A DNA stretch of 64,000 nt from Erythrobacter aureus (GTDB taxonomy: Bacteria > Pseudomonadota > Alphaproteobacteria > Sphingomonadales > Sphingomonadaceae), in NCBI RefSeq assembly GCF_003355455.1, contig NZ_CP031357.1:412501-476500 (forward strand), written 5' to 3'. Below, piece after piece: positions 1 through 8,774 of the stretch. The position numbers and the translations under genes are program-made. Positions within the stretch are counted from its first letter, which is position 1; each line of letters opens with the position of its first letter. The notes under the pieces are model-generated. The model had not been told where the DNA came from, did no database searches, and saw nothing but the letters and a program-made list of their open reading frames with translations.

Positions 1-495
1 GCGGACCTTGCAGCGAATGTCGGGCAGCTGTTCGCAACTGATCGTCACGCGTTGATCGATGGCGAACACGGCGTCGCATTCGATCCGCGCGCCCTGCTGC
101 GAGATGTTGAGCGTAACGGCCTCCGCGCTGCCGGTGAGCGCGCTTACCTTGAGCGGGAGCGTGATGTTGAGGCGAAGTTGTCGCTTGGGATAGTGCCAGT
201 CTTCATGGATCAACCGCTCGACGACAATGGGCCGGTCGAATTTATAGCTGGCTTCGCACCCTTCGCCGCGGACGAGCTGCAGTTCGTAGCTCTCGCCATT
301 TTGCAGTTCGAGCGCGACGGTCTTGTCCGTCGGTAGCGGATGAAACGTGCGCACGGACACGCCGGTGGCCGAGACATCGCGGATTACGCAGACGAATTCG
401 CCTTGGCCGCAGACCAGCTTCGCCGCCCGGATGAGCGAGGTAAAGCGCGGCGCTCCACGCTGGTCGCCAGGGGGCGCAGAATTCTCTTCGTTCAT
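1..495 (-). CDS. PilZ-domain protein, C-terminus cut by the left window edge
   Basis: The minus-strand frame opens with ATG at 495 (MNEENSAPPGDQRG) and stays open to base 1, so at least 165 residues are present. Two PilZ-like segments can be seen. The first has an arginine-rich entry and a DVSATG motif (D-x-S-x-x-G) near residues 45-50. The second has the RQLRLN arginine pair and an NISQQG motif near residue 145. In this family the arginines and the (D/N)xSxxG motif bind cyclic-di-GMP, so a c-di-GMP receptor or adaptor role is the family expectation. Nothing adjacent identifies the output process. The stop codon lies outside the window. Confidence 0.8.
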   Translation of the reverse strand, partial: MNEENSAPPGDQRGAPRFTSLIRAAKLVCGQGEFVCVIRDVSATGVSVRTFHPLPTDKTVALELQNGESYELQLVRGEGCEASYKFDRPIVVERLIHEDWHYPKRQLRLNITLPLKVSALTGSAEAVTLNISQQGARIECDAVFAIDQRVTISCEQLPDIRCKVR

Positions 496-665
496 GGCGA
501 GCCCGCTAGTATACTCCATCGCCCTGCGCATTCCTCACAATAACTGGCTTCGCATTTGCCGCCAAGTGTATCCTGCCCAAGTTCTCTTCGAGCCTGGCTA
601 ATAGACCAATAGGGGTTAATGCCTAGAAAACCGGTTGAGACTACATGCTGATAACAGGGAATGCT

Positions 666-751
666 TGGTGCGGGTGGTGGGACTCGAACCCACACGATCA
701 CAAGATCAGGGGATTTTAAGTCCCCGGCGTCTACCATTCCGCCACACCCGC
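666..751 (-). tRNA. tRNA-Leu(TAA)
   Basis: The minus strand reads GCGGGTG at the 5' acceptor side, pairing with CACCCGC before a discriminator A and an encoded CCA (666-668). The D-arm, the GACTTAAAATC anticodon loop with anticodon TAA, a long leucine-type variable arm and the GTTCGAGTC T-loop are all present. The length of 86 nt including CCA fits a class II tRNA. Confidence 0.96.
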
Positions 752-824
752 CGGCGCCGAGCCGCCCTAATCGCTGCCCGGCGCGGGAGCAACGTCCTAT
801 CGCATTCTCGTTGTCTTGGGGCGC

Positions 825-1106
825 TTAGCCTTCGTTGAGGCGCTTGCGAATGTCCTTGCCCGGCTTGAAATAAGGCACGCGCTTGGCCGGTACATCGACC
901 GTTTCGCCGGTACGCGGATTGCGGCCCTTGCGCGCTTCGCGCTCGCGGGTGGAAAACGCTCCGAACCCGCGCAATTCGACCCGGCCGCCTTCGGTCAGGC
1001 GCTGGGCTATTTCCTCGAAGAAAATATCGACGACCTGTTCAACCTCTTCGGCGCGCAGCTCGGGATTGTCCTGTGCGAGGGCGGAAAGAAGTTCGGATCG
1101 GATCAT
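825..1106 (-). CDS. ihfB: Integration host factor subunit beta
   Basis: This is a 93-residue HU/IHF-family DNA-bending protein, the normal length for IhfB. The start MIRSELLSAL is typical of IhfB rather than HU. The GRVELRGFGAF segment (about 41-51) and the arm with the GRNPRTGE sequence (about 61-68), which carries the DNA-intercalating proline, are intact. The ATG at 1106 gives the exact family N-terminus; a longer in-frame extension upstream has no family support. With IhfA it forms the heterodimer that bends DNA in recombination, replication and promoter architecture. It appears to be monocistronic. Confidence 0.96.
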   Translation of the reverse strand: MIRSELLSALAQDNPELRAEEVEQVVDIFFEEIAQRLTEGGRVELRGFGAFSTREREARKGRNPRTGETVDVPAKRVPYFKPGKDIRKRLNEG

Positions 1107-1258
1107 CTGGCGTCTCCCGGCCGATACGGCCGCAACAATTCGTTCACACGATGCGCCCCTGAAGGAATTGTGCTTTTGCACTCGATTCCAGCGAGATGCC
1201 TTGTGACAGAAGCCACCGGCGCCCGCAAGTTCATGATTGTATATTTTCGCCATCGCCG

Positions 1259-1600
1259 TCAGGCTTCGGCGAGCAGTTCCCTCGCCGAAACGCCAAGGCG
1301 ATCCATCCGTGCCCGGATTTCGGGCCATTCCTCCGACAAAAAAGCCTCGCGTTCGGACTGGCGCAGACGATCGGCGGCGCCGCTCACGACATACATGCCT
1401 ACGCCGCGCTGGACTTCGACGAGGCCATCGTTCTGGAATTGTTGGTAGGCCTTGGCCACCGTCAGCGGGTTGGCGCCCTGTTCCGCCGCCAGTGCGCGTA
1501 CGGAAGGAAGCATTTCGCCCTCGGCATAGCGGCCATCGATAATCGCAGCCGCGATCATGTCTCGCAGCTTGAGATAGACCGGCTTGGACTGGTTGGACAT
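1259..1600 (-). CDS. GntR-family transcriptional regulator (YtrA-like, short)
   Basis: This 113-residue protein has the GntR winged helix at residues 5-75 (KPVYLKLRDMIAAAIIDGRY, then LPSVRALA and NPLTVAKAYQ), followed by only about 40 residues. That short tail is the YtrA pattern, where the tail mainly dimerises the protein. ATG 1600 is preferred because GGGGAA lies just upstream; an upstream in-frame start would add an unrelated 18-residue tail. It is divergent from the POT transporter gene with about 220 bp between them, so control of that gene or of itself is plausible but not shown. Confidence 0.9.
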   Translation of the reverse strand: MSNQSKPVYLKLRDMIAAAIIDGRYAEGEMLPSVRALAAEQGANPLTVAKAYQQFQNDGLVEVQRGVGMYVVSGAADRLRQSEREAFLSEEWPEIRARMDRLGVSARELLAEA

Positions 1601-1819
1601 AACAATTCCCCGACGACAGACTGCTACAGTGACATAATACAGCGCGGCGCACAAGGTTCCCTTCCGAGAGCGTTCCCGCCCGCTGTCGGCCCGTGCAGAC
1701 AGTCACGAGTGTAACTAATGCTTCACATGAGGCGCGAAAACGTTACGGTACGTGCTTCTTTTGGGGAGGGTCGGCGTGGTCGCGCGACTCCGGATAGAAA
1801 TAAGGGACACCGGAATCAT

Positions 1820-3466
1820 ATGGTCGAGGGCATGTTCTTCACATTCGGCTCTGCATTCGAAATGTGGGCATTCAGGATAGCCGTAATCGCGCTTGCAGCC
1901 TTTCTCATCGGCGGCGTCGTGCTCGTTACCCGCCCGCAGGAAGAGGTGATCGGACACCCCAAGGGTCTGTTCCTTCTCTTCATGGCCGAAATGTGGGAAC
2001 GCTTTTCCTACTACGGCATGCGCGCGCTGCTGATCTTCTACCTGGTGCAGCACTGGCTGTTCAGCGACAGCGAAGCTTCGATCATCTACGGCGCCTACAC
2101 CGCGCTGGTTTACATTACCCCCGTCGTCGGCGGTTACCTTGCCGACCAGTATCTCGGGCAGCGCAAAGCCGTGCTGTTCGGGGCAGTGCTGCTGACGTTC
2201 GGGCACTTCTTCATGGCGTTCGAAGGATCGGGTGGCCAGGCCGACCCGATGATCAATGTCTTCTGGCTTGCCCTGGCGCTCATCATCGTCGGCTCGGGCT
2301 TCCTCAAGGCCAATATCTCGGTGATTGTCGGCCAGCTCTATTCGCGCACCGATGTTCGCCGCGACCCGGCCTATACGATCTTCTACATGGGCATTAACGT
2401 CGGCGCGGCGACCGCGTCGATCATCTGCGGCTATCTCGGCCAGACCTATGGCTGGCAGTACGGCTTCGGCCTTGCCGGCTTCGGCATGCTTCTGGGCCTC
2501 GTATTCTTCGTGATCGGCAAGCCGCTCCTTCTGGGCAAGGGCGAACCCAAGGATCCCGCGAAGATCAAGGGCGCCAGGGAATGGGGCATCTACGGTGCCG
2601 GCCTCGCCATGGTCCTGCTGTGCTGGGCGGCGATCCAGTATCAGGAACTCGTCGGATACGTACTGGGTGCCTTCGGCGGGGGTCTGGTACTCTACGTCCT
2701 GTTCACCGCGGTGACCAAACTGCCCAGCCAGGAACGAGACCGCATTTTCGCGGCGATGTTCCTGATCCTGACCTCGATCGTGTTCTGGGCACTGTTCGAA
2801 CAGGCCGGGTCGAGCCTCAACCTGTTCACCGATCGCCATGTCGACACGCAGGGCGTCAACGCCTCGATGTTCCAGTCGATCAACGCGATCTACATCGTCC
2901 TGCTCGCCCCGCTTTTCGCGATGCTGTGGCAGGGGCTGGCGCGCAAGGGAGCGGAGCCAAGCACGCCGATGAAGTTCGGCCTCGCCGTCATCCAGGTGGG
3001 CCTTGGCTTCCTCGTTCTCGTCTGGGGCGCGGAAAGCGTCGGCGTGAATGTGCCGACGCCGGTGATCTTCATCTTCCTGATCTACCTGCTCCACACCACC
3101 GGTGAACTCTGCCTCTCGCCAGTGGGCCTCTCGGCGATGAACCGGCTCAGCCCGGCGCATATGGCTTCGCTCATCATGGGCACCTGGTTCTTCGCTTCGG
3201 CCACCGGCAACTTCGCCGCCGGTCTCATCGCGGCAGCGACCGGCGCGGAAGGCGTCGGCGAGGAAGCGGGCAAGCAGGTCGTGCTTGGCGTTTACTCGAC
3301 CGTCGGCTGGTACGCCGTCGCGATCGGTGTCGGCGTTATGGTCATCAGCCCGCTGATCAAGAAGCTGATGCATCTCGACACGCTCAAGGACGATGCCCTC
3401 GAAGGCCACGCCGAAGCCGGGCTCGAGGCGCAGGAAGCGGGCATCCACCCGACCAGCCGCGCCTGA
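1820..3466 (+). CDS. POT/PTR-family proton-coupled peptide transporter
   Basis: This 548-residue polytopic membrane protein carries the POT signature E57-M-W-E60-R-F with the following Y-Y-G, which couples protons to di- and tripeptide uptake, and a central membrane segment followed by YMGINVGAA, typical of bacterial DtpT-like transporters. Roughly 14 hydrophobic segments are visible. ATG 1820 keeps the first membrane helix; an in-frame start at 1718 would add a charged, non-conserved leader. Downstream are two exported amidohydrolase-fold proteins and a prolyl isomerase, which suggests a peptide-scavenging group. A strong hairpin follows the stop. Confidence 0.9.
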   Translation: MVEGMFFTFGSAFEMWAFRIAVIALAAFLIGGVVLVTRPQEEVIGHPKGLFLLFMAEMWERFSYYGMRALLIFYLVQHWLFSDSEASIIYGAYTALVYITPVVGGYLADQYLGQRKAVLFGAVLLTFGHFFMAFEGSGGQADPMINVFWLALALIIVGSGFLKANISVIVGQLYSRTDVRRDPAYTIFYMGINVGAATASIICGYLGQTYGWQYGFGLAGFGMLLGLVFFVIGKPLLLGKGEPKDPAKIKGAREWGIYGAGLAMVLLCWAAIQYQELVGYVLGAFGGGLVLYVLFTAVTKLPSQERDRIFAAMFLILTSIVFWALFEQAGSSLNLFTDRHVDTQGVNASMFQSINAIYIVLLAPLFAMLWQGLARKGAEPSTPMKFGLAVIQVGLGFLVLVWGAESVGVNVPTPVIFIFLIYLLHTTGELCLSPVGLSAMNRLSPAHMASLIMGTWFFASATGNFAAGLIAAATGAEGVGEEAGKQVVLGVYSTVGWYAVAIGVGVMVISPLIKKLMHLDTLKDDALEGHAEAGLEAQEAGIHPTSRA

Positions 3467-3524
3467 TCGCGCCCGAGGGATCGTCGGAGCGCCGATTCCC
3501 CTCGACCAAAACCAATTGACCGGG

Positions 3525-3552
3525 CGGGCCGGGGCAGCAATGCTCCGGCCCG
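3525..3552 (+). terminator. GC-rich hairpin after the POT transporter
   Basis: Arms at 3525-3536 and 3541-3552 pair over 12 positions with one mismatch around a GCAA tetraloop. There is no T-run, so intrinsic termination is only likely. It lies just 5' of the amidohydrolase start at 3570 and could also affect that leader. Confidence 0.5.
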
Positions 3553-3569
3553 ACTGCATTGGGGGTTCC

Positions 3570-4952
3570 ATGAAAAAACACGTCCTGCTCGCCTGCGCGG
3601 CTGCCTTTGCGGTGGCCGGATGCTCGACCATCGGCGGGGGCGATGGCGTCGCTTCCGCTTCGACCCAGGATTGGGATGCGCCCGTCGGCGCGGACGGCAA
3701 CACGCCTTTCCCCTCGACTTACACGCCCTATCCCGGTCGTCCGACGGCACTCGTTGGGGCGACGGTCTACGACGGCACAGGCGGACGGATCGACAATGGC
3801 ACCGTGCTCTTTCGCGATGGCAAAGTGGTCGCGGTGGGCGACGCTGCGCTGTCAACCGAAGGCTATGATCGGGTGGACGGCAGCGGCAAGTTCGTCACTC
3901 CCGGCATTATCGACATCCATTCCCACCTCGGCGACTATCCGACACCGAGCGTGGAAGCCCATTCCGACGGCAATGAGGCCACCAGCCCGATGACCCCCGA
4001 GGTGTGGGCCGAACATTCGGTCTGGCCGCAGGACCCCGGTTTCACCCGCGCGCTGGCCAATGGCGGCATCACGGCGCTGCAGATCCTTCCCGGATCGGCC
4101 AATCTGACCGGCGGGCGCTCGGTCACGCTCAAGAACGTCGCGGCACGCACGGTTCAGGGGATGAAATTCCCGGGCGCTCCCTACGGCATGAAAATGGCCT
4201 GCGGCGAGAACCCCAAGCGGGTTTACGGTGGCAAGGGCCGCATGCCCTCCACCCGGATGGGCAATTTCGCGGTCAACCGGCAAATGTGGCTCGATGCACA
4301 GGCCTATGACGGGAAGAAGCGCGATCTGGGCAAGGAAACGCTCAAGGGTGTGCTCGACGGCGAAATCCTGATCCACAACCACTGCTATCGCGCCGACGAA
4401 ATGGCGCTGGTCATGGATATGGCCAAGGAGATGGGCTACAAGGTCACCGCCTTCCACCACGCGGTCGAAGCCTATAAGATCGGCGACCTTCTGCGCGAAA
4501 ACGAGGTGTGCAGCGCGATCTGGGCGGATTGGTACGGCTTCAAGATGGAAGCCTATGACGGTATTCTCGAAAACGCCGCCTTCCTGCGCCAGGCCGGGGC
4601 CTGCGTGGTCATCCATTCGGACGATGCCAATGGCATCCAGCGGCTCAATCAGGAAGCCGCCAAGGCCCAAGCCGCCGGACGCCGGGTGGGGATCGACATT
4701 CCCGATGCCGAAGTGATCGGCTGGATCACGCTCAACGCTGCCAAGGCGATGGGTATCGATGAAATGACCGGCAGCCTCGAGCCGGGGAAGATGGCCGATG
4801 TGGTTCTGTGGAACGACAATCCGCTATCGGTCTATGCCCGGCCCGAAAAGGTCTGGATCGACGGGGCGCTGATGTATGATGCGATGGACCGCAAGCGGCG
4901 GCCGGTAAGCGATTTCGAGCTCGGCCAGCCGGGCGAAGGAGATGTGAAATGA
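3570..4952 (+). CDS. Exported lipoprotein amidohydrolase
   Basis: The protein has 460 residues. A lipoprotein signal (MKKHVLLACAAAFAVAGC) gives lipobox V-A-G-C18, so the mature protein is probably anchored at the cell envelope. The amidohydrolase fold is clear: an N-terminal beta-sandwich with GATVYDGTGG, the metal motif DIHSHLG (H117, H119), a later AFHHAVEA histidine pair, IHSDDAN with the catalytic aspartate, and the C-terminal G-x-L-E-P-G-K-M-A-D-V-V-L-W return to the sandwich. Family members hydrolyse cyclic amides, dipeptides or imidazolones; the substrate here is unknown. The stop overlaps the start of the next gene (ATGA), indicating translational coupling. Confidence 0.87.
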   Translation: MKKHVLLACAAAFAVAGCSTIGGGDGVASASTQDWDAPVGADGNTPFPSTYTPYPGRPTALVGATVYDGTGGRIDNGTVLFRDGKVVAVGDAALSTEGYDRVDGSGKFVTPGIIDIHSHLGDYPTPSVEAHSDGNEATSPMTPEVWAEHSVWPQDPGFTRALANGGITALQILPGSANLTGGRSVTLKNVAARTVQGMKFPGAPYGMKMACGENPKRVYGGKGRMPSTRMGNFAVNRQMWLDAQAYDGKKRDLGKETLKGVLDGEILIHNHCYRADEMALVMDMAKEMGYKVTAFHHAVEAYKIGDLLRENEVCSAIWADWYGFKMEAYDGILENAAFLRQAGACVVIHSDDANGIQRLNQEAAKAQAAGRRVGIDIPDAEVIGWITLNAAKAMGIDEMTGSLEPGKMADVVLWNDNPLSVYARPEKVWIDGALMYDAMDRKRRPVSDFELGQPGEGDVK

Positions 4953-6328
4953 AGCGCGCCCTGACCATGGCGGCCAGCCTCCTCGCACTCGCCGCCGCAC
5001 CCGCCGCCGCGCAGGACATCGCCATCACCGATGTTACGGTCGTCACCGGCGACGGCTCCGAACCGATCGAGAATGGTTCGGTCGTCGTCCGCGGCGGCAA
5101 GGTGGTCTATGCCGGGCATGCCGAGAACATGCCCGCCGTGCCTGCCGGGATCTCGGTGGACGGCGGTGGGCGCTGGGTCACGCCCGGCCTCTTCGCCACG
5201 ATGACAAATCTCGGCCTGTGGGACGTTGGCGCAGTCCGGGAATCGAACGATATCCGCGCGGGCGGCTCGCCGTTCAGCGCCGCTCTGGATGTTGCCCCCG
5301 TCGTCAATCCTGCCTCGCAGCATATCCTCATTCACCGGGCAGCCGGGATAACCCGTGCGGCGGTGGCGGGGGCGGCCAGCGGGTCGATCTTTGCCGGGCA
5401 GGGGGCGATCATCGATCTGGGCTCCGATGCCCAGGCGGTAACCCGCCCTCGCGCATTCCAGGTGGTCGAATTGGGAGAAGGCGGTGCACGCCTTGCGGGC
5501 GGCAGCCGCGCGTCGGCCCAGGCGCTTTTCCGCAACGCCCTGCTCGAAGCGGGCGAGTTTGAGCGCAATGGCACGATCACAAGCCCGGGCGGCGGGCGAG
5601 GGATCACCCGGCAAGGCGACGATATCGGCATCGACAGCCGCATGGCCCGCACCGCTCGCGATCGCGCTTCGGACGTTCTGCTCACGCGCTTCGACGCAGC
5701 GGCGCTGGTGCCCGTGGCGCGGGGCGAGCAGCCGCTCTATGTCATGGTCGAGCGTGCGGCCGACATCCGCAGCGCCCTGGCCCTCAAGCAGGAATTCCCG
5801 CGGCTGGACATGGTCCTTGTCGGCGCGAGCGAGGGTTGGCTCGTGGCGAGCGAGATCGCCGCGGCAGGCGTGCCGGTCATCGCCGATGGGCTGGACGATT
5901 TACCGCAAGGTTTCGACCAGCTCGCAAGCACCCAGTCGAATATCGGCCGCATGGTGAAGGCGGGCGTGAAGGTGGCGATCAATGCCGCCGCCATGGAGAA
6001 CCCGCGCAACCTCAATCAGTATGCCGGCAACCTCGTCGCGCTGACCCGGATACCGGGCGCCGACGGGCTGAGCTGGGGCCAGGCCTTCGCGGCGATCAGC
6101 TCGGTTCCCGCCGCGATCAGCGGCATGGGCGGCAAGGCCGGGGTGCTCGCGCCGGGCGCGATGGGCGATCTCGTGATCTGGGACGGCGATCCGCTCGAAG
6201 TCGGCTCGATGCCGGTGAAAGTGTTCATCGATGGCGTCGAACAGCCGCTCGACAATCATCAGAGCCGCCTCAAGGAGCGCTATCGCGATCTCGACGAAAG
6301 CGACCTGCCGAAAGCCTATGATTGGTAA
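4949..6328 (+). CDS. Periplasmic amidohydrolase-fold protein lacking the HxH metal motif
   Basis: The protein has 459 residues with a classic cleaved signal (MKRALTMAASLLALAAAPAAAQ). The sandwich strands (TDVTVVTGDGSEPIENG) and the C-terminal APGAMGDLVIWDGDPLE segment match amidohydrolases. After TPGLF, however, the expected D-x-H-x-H is replaced by ATMTNLG, and no convincing substitute ligands are seen. It is coupled by ATGA to the active-looking amidohydrolase upstream. The likely role is a non-catalytic partner or a divergent enzyme; a plain metal-dependent hydrolase is unlikely. Confidence 0.82.
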   Translation: MKRALTMAASLLALAAAPAAAQDIAITDVTVVTGDGSEPIENGSVVVRGGKVVYAGHAENMPAVPAGISVDGGGRWVTPGLFATMTNLGLWDVGAVRESNDIRAGGSPFSAALDVAPVVNPASQHILIHRAAGITRAAVAGAASGSIFAGQGAIIDLGSDAQAVTRPRAFQVVELGEGGARLAGGSRASAQALFRNALLEAGEFERNGTITSPGGGRGITRQGDDIGIDSRMARTARDRASDVLLTRFDAAALVPVARGEQPLYVMVERAADIRSALALKQEFPRLDMVLVGASEGWLVASEIAAAGVPVIADGLDDLPQGFDQLASTQSNIGRMVKAGVKVAINAAAMENPRNLNQYAGNLVALTRIPGADGLSWGQAFAAISSVPAAISGMGGKAGVLAPGAMGDLVIWDGDPLEVGSMPVKVFIDGVEQPLDNHQSRLKERYRDLDESDLPKAYDW

Positions 6329-6332
6329 GGAC

Positions 6333-6830
6333 ATGAAGGAAATGCGCACCACCCTGCTCGCGCTGGGCGCGGCAGCCGCTGCGGTCGGCTTTCATGCGCT
6401 CTCGGCGCAGGATAAACCCGACCGCTCGCAGGACATCGCCTGGATGAGCGCTCAGCAGGCCTATCTTGCGGGCCTCTCGCATGAAGACGGCTGGCGCACC
6501 ATGCCGGGCGGGCTCAAGTGGCGCTATGTCGACTATGCCGCGAGCGAGGCGAAGCCGCGCGTCGAGGATACCGTGACCGTGCATTATGCGGGCACCTTCA
6601 TCGATGGCGAAACCTTCGATTCCAGCTTCGAGCGCGGCGAGCCCGCCACCTTTCCGCTGGGCCGGCTGATCAAGGCCTGGCAGATGGCGATCCCCGAAAT
6701 GGGCGTGGGCGACACGATCGAAATCGCCGCGCCTGCGGACCTCGCTTATGGCGCGAGCGGCAAGGGGCCGATCCCCGGAGGTGCGACGCTGCTGTTCACG
6801 GTCAAGCTGATCGGTATCGAAGGGCGCTAG
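6333..6830 (+). CDS. FKBP-type peptidyl-prolyl cis-trans isomerase, exported
   Basis: About 165 residues, with a hydrophobic signal-like N-terminus ending near ALSAQD. The C-terminal FKBP domain (from about residue 55) contains V-T-V-H-Y-A-G-T-F, the ETFDSSFERGEPATFPLG loop and the closing IPGGATLLFTVKLIGIE strand, with the conserved active-site Y, F, D and W-like positions. It follows the amidohydrolase pair after 4 bases and is probably in the same operon, acting in folding of periplasmic proteins. Alternative starts are an upstream ATG at 6318 and one at 6342; ATG 6333 follows a TAAGG sequence. Confidence 0.88.
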   Translation: MKEMRTTLLALGAAAAAVGFHALSAQDKPDRSQDIAWMSAQQAYLAGLSHEDGWRTMPGGLKWRYVDYAASEAKPRVEDTVTVHYAGTFIDGETFDSSFERGEPATFPLGRLIKAWQMAIPEMGVGDTIEIAAPADLAYGASGKGPIPGGATLLFTVKLIGIEGR

Positions 6831-7077
6831 GTCGGGGTGACACCTGGATGACGAAGTTTACACCCCGTCACCCAGGATCGGCGGCGCCAAGCAACAGATA
6901 TAAAAGGGTTTAATTGCCTGAAACGGAGGCGGACGATGTGCGCCCCCCCCCCCGCCTGCCGCATCGCGGCGGGTTTGCGGACCTCGCCATTCTAGACACA
7001 CTGCACATCTGTAGGACAGCGCCATTTTCCGCTTGGCCGCCCTGTGATAACCTGGCCCATGGAAGGGGAATGAGGAT

Positions 7078-7761
7078 ATGGATCCTTTGCTGTCTCTGGT
7101 TGCCGGTTCGGTCGCATTCGTCGGCACACATTTCGCGCTCTCGCACCCGCTGAGGGCACCGCTCGTCGGGACGATCGGCGAGAACGGGTTTCGCGGGCTC
7201 TATTCGCTGGTTGCGCTGGCGACCTTCGTCTGGGCAGTGCTCGCGTTTCGCGCGGTCGGGCCGGGCGGCGTACCGTTATGGAATGGGATGGGCGACGGTA
7301 TCTGGATCGCCGCGACGGCGATCATGCTGTTCGCCTCGGTGCTGTTCGCGGGCAGTTTCGCGCGCAATCCCGCATTGCCCGATCCGAAAGCCGCGACCAA
7401 TGCCGCTCTGCCGGTCCACGGGGTGTTTCACATTACCCGCCATCCGATGATGTGGAGCTTCGCGCTGTGGGCGGCCATGCATATTCTGACGAGCCCGACA
7501 CCGCGCCAGATCGTTCTGGCGGGTGCGCTCGGGTTCCTCGCGCTGGTCGGCGCGCATCTGCAGGACCGCAAGAAGGAAGCGCTGATGGGCGAGGCCTGGG
7601 CGGACTGGGAAAGCCGCACGCGTTTCTGGCCGCGCCTTTCGGGTTTCGCCAAGGCGGGGCCTATCGCATGGATCGGGGGAATCGTGATCTGGCTGGCGGC
7701 AACCTATGGCCATATCCACGCCAATGGGATTCCCGCAGGCATCTGGCGCTGGGTGGGGTAA
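7078..7761 (+). CDS. NnrU family integral membrane protein
   Basis: This 227-residue protein starts MDPLLSLVAGSVAFVGTHFA and has about six hydrophobic segments. It includes the family motif H-x-T-R-H-P-M-M-W (FHITRHPMMWSFALW, about residue 118), shared with methyltransferase-like NnrU/MddA membrane proteins. NnrU was named from nitrite/nitric-oxide reductase regions; there are no denitrification genes here, so that role is not implied. A GAGGAT ribosome site precedes ATG 7078. The upstream 246 bp hold no gene and include an 11-base C run at 6943-6953. Confidence 0.88.
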   Translation: MDPLLSLVAGSVAFVGTHFALSHPLRAPLVGTIGENGFRGLYSLVALATFVWAVLAFRAVGPGGVPLWNGMGDGIWIAATAIMLFASVLFAGSFARNPALPDPKAATNAALPVHGVFHITRHPMMWSFALWAAMHILTSPTPRQIVLAGALGFLALVGAHLQDRKKEALMGEAWADWESRTRFWPRLSGFAKAGPIAWIGGIVIWLAATYGHIHANGIPAGIWRWVG

Positions 7762-7858
7762 GCCCTCAAGCAACGCAGCGATAGGGCGAACATGGCCCTC
7801 AAGCAGCACAGCGATAGGGCGAACATAGGACCCTCAAGCAGCGCAGCGGCGGGACGAC
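7762..7858. repeat. Three imperfect tandem copies of a ~33-bp unit
   Basis: Units start at 7762, 7795 and about 7830 with the core GCCCTCAAGCAGCGCAGCGA. Each of the first two ends AGGGCGAACAT; the third diverges after the core. Within a unit GCCCT pairs with AGGGC, so each could form a small hairpin. The array fills the convergent gap between NnrU and the enoyl-CoA hydratase, a position suited to bidirectional termination or a REP-like element. Confidence 0.75.
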
Positions 7859-7865
7859 AAGCAAA

Positions 7866-8663
7866 CTACCCCCCGGTGAAGCGCGGCGCGCGTTTTTCCA
7901 GCAGCGCGTCGATGCCTTCCATATGATCCTCGGTCAGGTGCATCAGTGCCTGCGTATTGGCCGCCATTTCCAGCGCGCTGTCGTAGGAGATCGAGCGCCC
8001 CTGCCGCATCAGGTTCTTGGCCTGCCGCAGCGCATGCGGGGGCATGGCGGCGACCTTGGCCGCCAGCGCACGGGCCTCGTCCATAAGGCGGTCTCCTTCG
8101 ACGACGCGGCTGACGAGGCCCCACTCCTGCGCGGTGGCTGCGTCGATCACATCGCCGGTGTAGAACAGCTCCGCCGCGCGCGCCTCGCCGATGATGCGCG
8201 GCAGGATCCATGTTCCACCATCTCCCGGAATGATGCCGAGCTTGAGGAAGGTGACGCCGAACTTCGCGCGCGCGCTGGCAATGCGCATGTCGGCGAGACA
8301 GGCCAGATCGCAGCCCAGACCGATCGCCGGACCGTTCACCGCCGCGATCAGCGGGACTCGCAGACCGTAGAGCGCGCGCAGGACCTTGTGGATGTTGTTC
8401 CGATATCCGTCCGAGATTTCCGGCGCGGTGCCGCCGAAAGTGCCGGTCCGCTCCTTCATCGCCTTGATGTCGCCGCCCGCGCTGAAGGCCCGTCCCGCCC
8501 CGGTCAGGATCGCGCAGCGCACGTCCATATCGGTATTGATCGCATCGCAGGCCGCGGCAAAGGCGTCGCCATCGCCCTTAGCCCCGAGCGGATTCATCGT
8601 ATCGGGGCGGTTGAGTGTGAGGGTGGTGACGTGGTCGGCGGTTTCGATCGTGAGCAAGCCCAT
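7866..8663 (-). CDS. Enoyl-CoA hydratase/isomerase family protein (crotonase)
   Basis: The protein has 265 residues. The crotonase core is clear: the FSAGGDIKAM CoA-binding/oxyanion segment (about residues 68-77), AVNGPAIGLGCDLACLADMR (about 108-127) with the second oxyanion glycine, and FLKLGIIPGDGGTW. The C-terminus FLEKR-like tail (LLEKRAPRFTGG) is also typical. It hydrates or isomerises acyl-CoA thioesters in fatty-acid or aromatic-acid degradation; the exact substrate cannot be told. The ATG at 8663 follows GAAGGA. Its first 7 codons and upstream region are part of a perfect direct repeat with 10565-10659. Confidence 0.9.
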   Translation of the reverse strand: MGLLTIETADHVTTLTLNRPDTMNPLGAKGDGDAFAAACDAINTDMDVRCAILTGAGRAFSAGGDIKAMKERTGTFGGTAPEISDGYRNNIHKVLRALYGLRVPLIAAVNGPAIGLGCDLACLADMRIASARAKFGVTFLKLGIIPGDGGTWILPRIIGEARAAELFYTGDVIDAATAQEWGLVSRVVEGDRLMDEARALAAKVAAMPPHALRQAKNLMRQGRSISYDSALEMAANTQALMHLTEDHMEGIDALLEKRAPRFTGG

Positions 8664-8774
8664 TCGCGGCGGTCCTTCGAAGCGGAGAAACAAAGAGCCG
8701 CCTTGTGTCACATCCCGTCGGGCAGATTAAGCTCCAAGGTGGGCAAATTCGGCTCGCTTTCGCGCGGTCTGCGC
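8645..8774. repeat. Direct repeat copy A (partner 10565-10694)
   Basis: Bases 8645-8739 are identical to 10565-10659 (95 bp, offset exactly 1,920). After two mismatches the identity continues to 8774, then fades towards 8801. The repeat spans the start of the enoyl-CoA hydratase gene, its leader and the 3' end of an azoreductase gene. Confidence 0.9.

Noticed and set aside
1715..3703. A 662-codon minus-strand open frame opposite the POT transporter
   Set aside because: Its translation is low-complexity (Arg, Asp, Glu, His-rich) with no domain; the plus-strand protein has clear POT motifs. It is a GC-rich antisense artefact.
7078..7761. Denitrification locus implied by the name NnrU
   Set aside because: No nitrite or nitric-oxide reductase gene is in the window; the name is historical.
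7762..7858. CRISPR array
   Set aside because: Units are directly adjacent without spacers, and no cas gene is present.
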